This document shows positions 61,296 through 64,000 of a stretch of 64,000 bases of DNA, piece by piece. Below the pieces are notes generated by a model. The model saw only the letters and a program-made list of their open reading frames with translations, ran no database searches and was not told where the DNA came from. Numbering within the stretch: position 1 is the first letter of the stretch; each line of letters starts with the position of its first letter. This DNA comes from Ancylobacter tetraedralis (GTDB lineage: Bacteria > Pseudomonadota > Alphaproteobacteria > Rhizobiales > Xanthobacteraceae), in contig NZ_JACICD010000002.1 in assembly GCF_014195655.1 (NCBI RefSeq), forward strand, positions 372,001-436,000. Reading direction: 5' to 3'. Position numbers and translations under genes: made by a program.

Positions 61296-61997
61296 CTAGC
61301 CCAGCTTTTCCAGGAGATGGCCGATGCCGTCGCGAATATCGGCTTCGATGGCGCGGCGCAGCGCCGCCTCGTCCTTCGCCGCCAGCGCGGCCAGCGCTTC
61401 GGCGTGGCGATCGACCGGGTAGTAGCGCTCGAGGTCGGCCAGCGCCATGCGCATGAACGGGCCGATCTGCAGCCAGACCGATTCGATCAGCGGCATCAGG
61501 ACATTGTCCGCCCGCCCGCCATAAAGCGCGGCATGGAAGGCGAGGTTGGTCTCGATCATCGCTTCGGTATCATTGGCCTCCACCGCCGCATCGGAGGCGC
61601 GGTCGAGCGCCACCAGCCGCCGGCGGAAGGGCGCATCGGCGATCTTGAGCGCGCGCGCGGCGGCCTCGCATTCCAGCAGCGTGCGCGCCGTCACCAGTTC
61701 CTCGAAGCGGCGCGCGGTCATTTCCGGCACCCGCACGCGGCGATTGTCCAGCAGCACCAGCGCCCGCTCGGCCACTAGGCGCCGCAGCGCCTCGCGCACC
61801 GGCATGGCCGAGACGCCCAGCGCCTCGGCGAGCCCGCGGATCGTCACCGCCTGCCCGGGCGGGAAGCGCCCGCTCATCACCGAGCGGCGCAGCCGGCGGA
61901 ACACCCATTGCTGGACGGTCTCGCCATGCAGGCGCGGTTCGAACACGAGATCGAGCGGGGAGGCATCCATCGGGGCGGTTCGCGGGGACTGGTTCAT
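61296..61997 (-). CDS. GntR family regulator with FCD domain
   Basis: A 233-residue FadR-subfamily regulator. The winged HTH (about 30-90) reads VFRRLRRSVMSGRFPPGQAVTIRGLAEALGVSAMPVREALRRL (core LAEALGVSAMPVREALRRL), and the C-terminal FCD ligand domain includes the metal-ligand pattern NLAFHAALYGG and a final RHAEALAALAAKDEAAL. ATG 61997 is used; ATG 61970 is possible. Two perfect 15-bp tandem repeats lie 20 bp upstream of its start in the divergent region with the Trm112 gene and may be its own sites. Likely target: the convergent PuuD-like gene. Confidence 0.9.
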   Translation of the reverse strand: MNQSPRTAPMDASPLDLVFEPRLHGETVQQWVFRRLRRSVMSGRFPPGQAVTIRGLAEALGVSAMPVREALRRLVAERALVLLDNRRVRVPEMTARRFEELVTARTLLECEAAARALKIADAPFRRRLVALDRASDAAVEANDTEAMIETNLAFHAALYGGRADNVLMPLIESVWLQIGPFMRMALADLERYYPVDRHAEALAALAAKDEAALRRAIEADIRDGIGHLLEKLG

Positions 61998-62016
61998 GCG
62001 GCCGGGCGGGTGCGGG

Positions 62017-62046
62017 GTGAGCGGGCGTGACGTGAGCGGGCGTGAC
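62017..62046. repeat. Perfect tandem 15-bp repeat in GntR/Trm112 divergent region
   Basis: GTGAGCGGGCGTGAC occurs twice head to tail (62017-62031, 62032-62046) and a third copy starts as GTGAG. It lies 20 bp upstream of the GntR start and about 100 bp before the Trm112 gene. Confidence 0.88.
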
Positions 62047-62148
62047 GTGAGAATGTCAGCTCGCTGGGCTATATAGCGGAAATTGCCGAATCCCGGTGCC
62101 GGCCGCCTGTACAGGTGGCGCCGGGGACAGAAGGAGCTGATCACCGCC

Positions 62149-62379
62149 ATGGCCGAGAAACACCCGCACGCGCATTCCCGCTCCGGCTATGAGCTCGATC
62201 CCAAGCTGCTGGAAATTCTGGTGTGCCCGGTGACCAAGGGCACGCTGGAATATGATCGAGCGGCGCGCGAACTGGTGTCGCGCGCGGCGCGGCTCGCCTA
62301 TCCCATCCGCGACGGCATCCCGATCATGCTGGCGGACGAGGCGCGCCCGCTGACCGAGGACGAACTGGCCGGCCGCTGA
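62149..62379 (+). CDS. Trm112 family protein without zinc-site cysteines
   Basis: A 76-residue Trm112/YcaR-like protein: [21 protein letters not shown] followed by [20 protein letters not shown] (core [16 protein letters not shown]). Most bacterial homologues carry CPxC and a later Cys for zinc; here only the first Cys of CPVTKG remains, as is common in alphaproteobacteria. The eukaryotic relative activates several methyltransferases; the bacterial role is less clear. ATG 62149 follows AGGAG. Divergent from the GntR gene. Confidence 0.92.
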   Translation: MAEKHPHAHSRSGYELDPKLLEILVCPVTKGTLEYDRAARELVSRAARLAYPIRDGIPIMLADEARPLTEDELAGR

Positions 62380-62417
62380 GGGTCGGCGCGTCCGCCATCC
62401 TCGCCGCTCGAAGACGC

Positions 62418-63638
62418 TCAGAGGGCCTCGCCGCGCAGCAGCTTCGGCGCGGCGCCGACAATGCCGGCGGCGTCGCGGATGAAGAAGGATTTCAGGCCCG
62501 GCAGCCGCTCCACGATGCCGAGGCCGACATCGCGCACCAGCCGCGCCGCATCGTTGCGCACGCCGAACAGCCGGTTCAGCCCGTCCGTTGCCGCGCCCAT
62601 GGTGAGCGTGTCGAAGCGCCGCCAGCGCTGGTAGCGTGCCAGCATGTCGGGCCCGCCAATGTCGAGGCCGAGGCGGCCGGTATCGGTGACCACCTCGGCC
62701 AGCGCCGCGACGTCGCGCAGGCCCATGTTGATGCCCTGCCCGGCAATGGGGTGGATGGTGTGGGCGGCGTCGCCCACCAGCGCGAGGCGCTCGCCGACGA
62801 AGGAGCGGGCCATCTGGAAGCCGAGCGGGAAGGCCTGCGGCTCGTCGAGGATTTCCAGCGCCCCCAGCTGCAGCCCGAAGCGCCGCTCCAGCTCGTCCAG
62901 CAGCAGCACGCGCGGAAGCTTGAGGAGGCTTTTGGCGGTCTCGGTCGCCTCCGTCCAGACGATGGACGAGCGGTTGCCGGTCAGCGGCAGGATGGCGAAG
63001 GGGCCGGCGGGCAGGAAATGCTCGACGGCCTTGCCCTCGTGCGGGCGCTCATGGCCCACCGTCATCACGATGGCCGACTGGTGATAGGACCAGCCCACCA
63101 CGCCGATGCCGGCGAGCGCGCGCAGCTTCGAGCGCCCGCCATCGCAGGCGCAGAGCAGCCGCGCCGTCGCCGGGGTGCCGTCGGTGAGGTCGATCCGGCT
63201 CACTGTCGGGCCGGCGGCGAAGCTGGCGACGCCGGCCGGCAGCAGGGCGATGCCGCGCTCGCGCGCCAGATCGGTCATCGCGTCCTGCAGCACGGCGTTT
63301 GGCACCATGTGCGCGAAGGGCTCGCCCGGCGCGACATCGCCCTCGAAGGACAGGAATACCGGGCGGGCGGCATCGCCGAGCTTGGAATCGGTGATTTCCA
63401 TGGCGAGCATGGGCTGCGCCGCGTCGGCCACGCGCTCCCACACGCCCAGCGTCTCGAACAGCCGCCGCGCCCCGGCGGCGAAGGCGGAGGCGCGCATGTC
63501 GGCGCTGCGCGGCGCGGGAGCGGCGAAGGTGGGATCGGCCACGGCGAGGCGGGCGCCGCCAAGGCCGCGCTCCAGCGCGAGGGCGAGCGACAGGCCGGCA
63601 AGTCCGCCGCCGGCGATGAGTGCATCCGTGTCCGTCAT
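62418..63638 (-). CDS. UbiH/UbiF/Coq6 family FAD monooxygenase
   Basis: A 406-residue flavin hydroxylase of ubiquinone synthesis. It starts MTDTDALIAGGGLAGLSLALAL (GxGxxG-like GGGLAGL at about 10-16), has the LLCACDGGRSKLRALAGI block with the DG motif, and the FAD-binding ERLALVGDAAHTIHPIAGQGINMGLRD segment (core GDAAHTIHPIAGQGINMGLRD split at GQ). Which ring position it hydroxylates cannot be told from sequence alone. ATG 63638 gives the family start. It is convergent with Trm112 and divergent from tesB. Confidence 0.93.
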   Translation of the reverse strand: MTDTDALIAGGGLAGLSLALALERGLGGARLAVADPTFAAPAPRSADMRASAFAAGARRLFETLGVWERVADAAQPMLAMEITDSKLGDAARPVFLSFEGDVAPGEPFAHMVPNAVLQDAMTDLARERGIALLPAGVASFAAGPTVSRIDLTDGTPATARLLCACDGGRSKLRALAGIGVVGWSYHQSAIVMTVGHERPHEGKAVEHFLPAGPFAILPLTGNRSSIVWTEATETAKSLLKLPRVLLLDELERRFGLQLGALEILDEPQAFPLGFQMARSFVGERLALVGDAAHTIHPIAGQGINMGLRDVAALAEVVTDTGRLGLDIGGPDMLARYQRWRRFDTLTMGAATDGLNRLFGVRNDAARLVRDVGLGIVERLPGLKSFFIRDAAGIVGAAPKLLRGEAL

Positions 63639-63822
63639 TGGCTCAGATCCCCTGTCCGCCCGCCCGCTGCGCCGCCGCTCGGGCATGGCCCGCGCCTCCG
63701 CGTCGCGCCCGGGCGAGATCGCGCTGCGGCGCATTGTCTGCCGGGCATCATATGCCTTAGCTACGGACAAGGAACAATGCGGCGCGCCGGCCTGCCCTGC
63801 GCGCCAGGAAGGCGGAGCCACG

Positions 63823-64000
63823 ATGTCGACCACTGCCGAACTCGTCCAGCTGCTCGATCTGGAGACGCTGGAGGACAACCTGTTCCGTGGCAAGAACCCT
63901 CCCGAATCCTGGCCCTTCCGCACGCGCGTGTTCGGCGGGCAGGTGCTGGCGCAGGCGCTGGTGGCGGCCCAGCGCACCGTCGATCTCGCGGCGCATTCGC
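63823..64000 (+). CDS. tesB: Acyl-CoA thioesterase II, N-terminal part (cut by window edge)
   Basis: The frame opens at ATG 63823 behind GGCGGAG and runs to the window end, 59 codons: MSTTAELVQLLDLETLEDN, then LFRGKNPPESWPFRTRVFGG and QVLAQALVAAQRTVD. The ELVQLLDLETLEDNLFRG start and the RVFGGQVLAQAL hot-dog helix are characteristic of TesB, which hydrolyses medium- and long-chain acyl-CoA. The catalytic Asp-Thr/Gln residues would lie outside the window. Confidence 0.9.
   Translation, partial: MSTTAELVQLLDLETLEDNLFRGKNPPESWPFRTRVFGGQVLAQALVAAQRTVDLAAHS

Overview
The window reads as ordinary chromosomal sequence from a GC-rich alphaproteobacterium, most likely a member of the Hyphomicrobiales (Rhizobiales), and by overall feel close to the Xanthobacteraceae (Ancylobacter/Starkeya/Xanthobacter-like). 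The family placement is an inference. It rests on high GC with strong third-position bias, an RpoH-type sigma factor next to carD and fdxA, the HIG1 / cobalamin adenosyltransferase / rhomboid / etfBA / hydroxyacyl-CoA dehydrogenase block, the nadD-rsfS-rlmH-envC-ctpA...rppH block, and an alphaproteobacterial Trm112 lacking most zinc cysteines. I see no rRNA, insertion sequence, prophage or CRISPR array, and only one tRNA, tRNA-Arg(CCU).

Layout. 0-2.8 kb: AraC regulator (cut by the edge) divergent from a NepI-like purine nucleoside exporter, a DedA protein, tRNA-Arg. 2.9-9.6 kb: a degenerate SNase-like secreted protein coupled to an M48 lipoprotein protease, then on the minus strand rpoH, carD, fdxA and proA. 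9.8-13 kb: YihY, a host-attachment/baeRF-like protein with a possible FNR/FixK box upstream, an unknown membrane protein, TspO. 13-17.4 kb: HIG1, ATP:cob(I)alamin adenosyltransferase, rhomboid, etfB, etfA, 3-hydroxybutyryl-CoA dehydrogenase. 17.4-26.2 kb: OsmC, EamA transporter, esterase, tlpA divergent from argH, YciB, aldo/keto reductase, AT3-SGNH acyltransferase. 26.3-31.4 kb: TesA-like arylesterase divergent from a YbbA/YbbP ABC exporter pair, then a Bax-inhibitor-1 protein. 31.4-38.7 kb: a small Cas2/SinR-like protein, VOC, DUF1428, succinate-semialdehyde dehydrogenase, DsbA-like protein, RutR-like regulator, cytochrome b561, phytase-like esterase, yhhQ and rpmB. 39-50 kb: DUF3108 protein, a SUV3-like helicase with a very long disordered tail, nadD, rsfS, rlmH, EnvC-like factor, ctpA, a small membrane protein and rppH. 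49.5-54.8 kb: an autoregulated TetR/RND efflux operon with a clear palindromic operator. 55-64 kb: LON-domain protein, YbbN/CnoX, ProX-like editing protein, an AlgJ/AlgI-type O-acetylation pair, PuuD-like hydrolase, GntR regulator, Trm112, UbiH-type hydroxylase and the start of tesB.

Most of this is housekeeping: envelope maintenance (M48, DsbA, YbbN, EnvC, CtpA, YciB), redox and fatty-acid electron flow (FdxA, ETF, Hbd), translation and RNA quality control (L28, RsfS, RlmH, RppH, ProX, Trm112, helicase). No complete novel defence or metabolic system stands out. The observations most worth following are: gene junctions (fdxA|proA and helicase|nadD) that would be explained by inversion of the roughly 35 kb between them; an FNR/FixK-type box before the host-attachment/baeRF gene; a degenerate SNase translationally coupled to an M48 protease; the repeat-rich helicase tail; a small membrane protein where I would expect a polysaccharide deacetylase; and several short repeats or palindromes in promoter regions. 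Starts were chosen by ribosome-binding sites, overlaps and family N-termini; no database search was possible.
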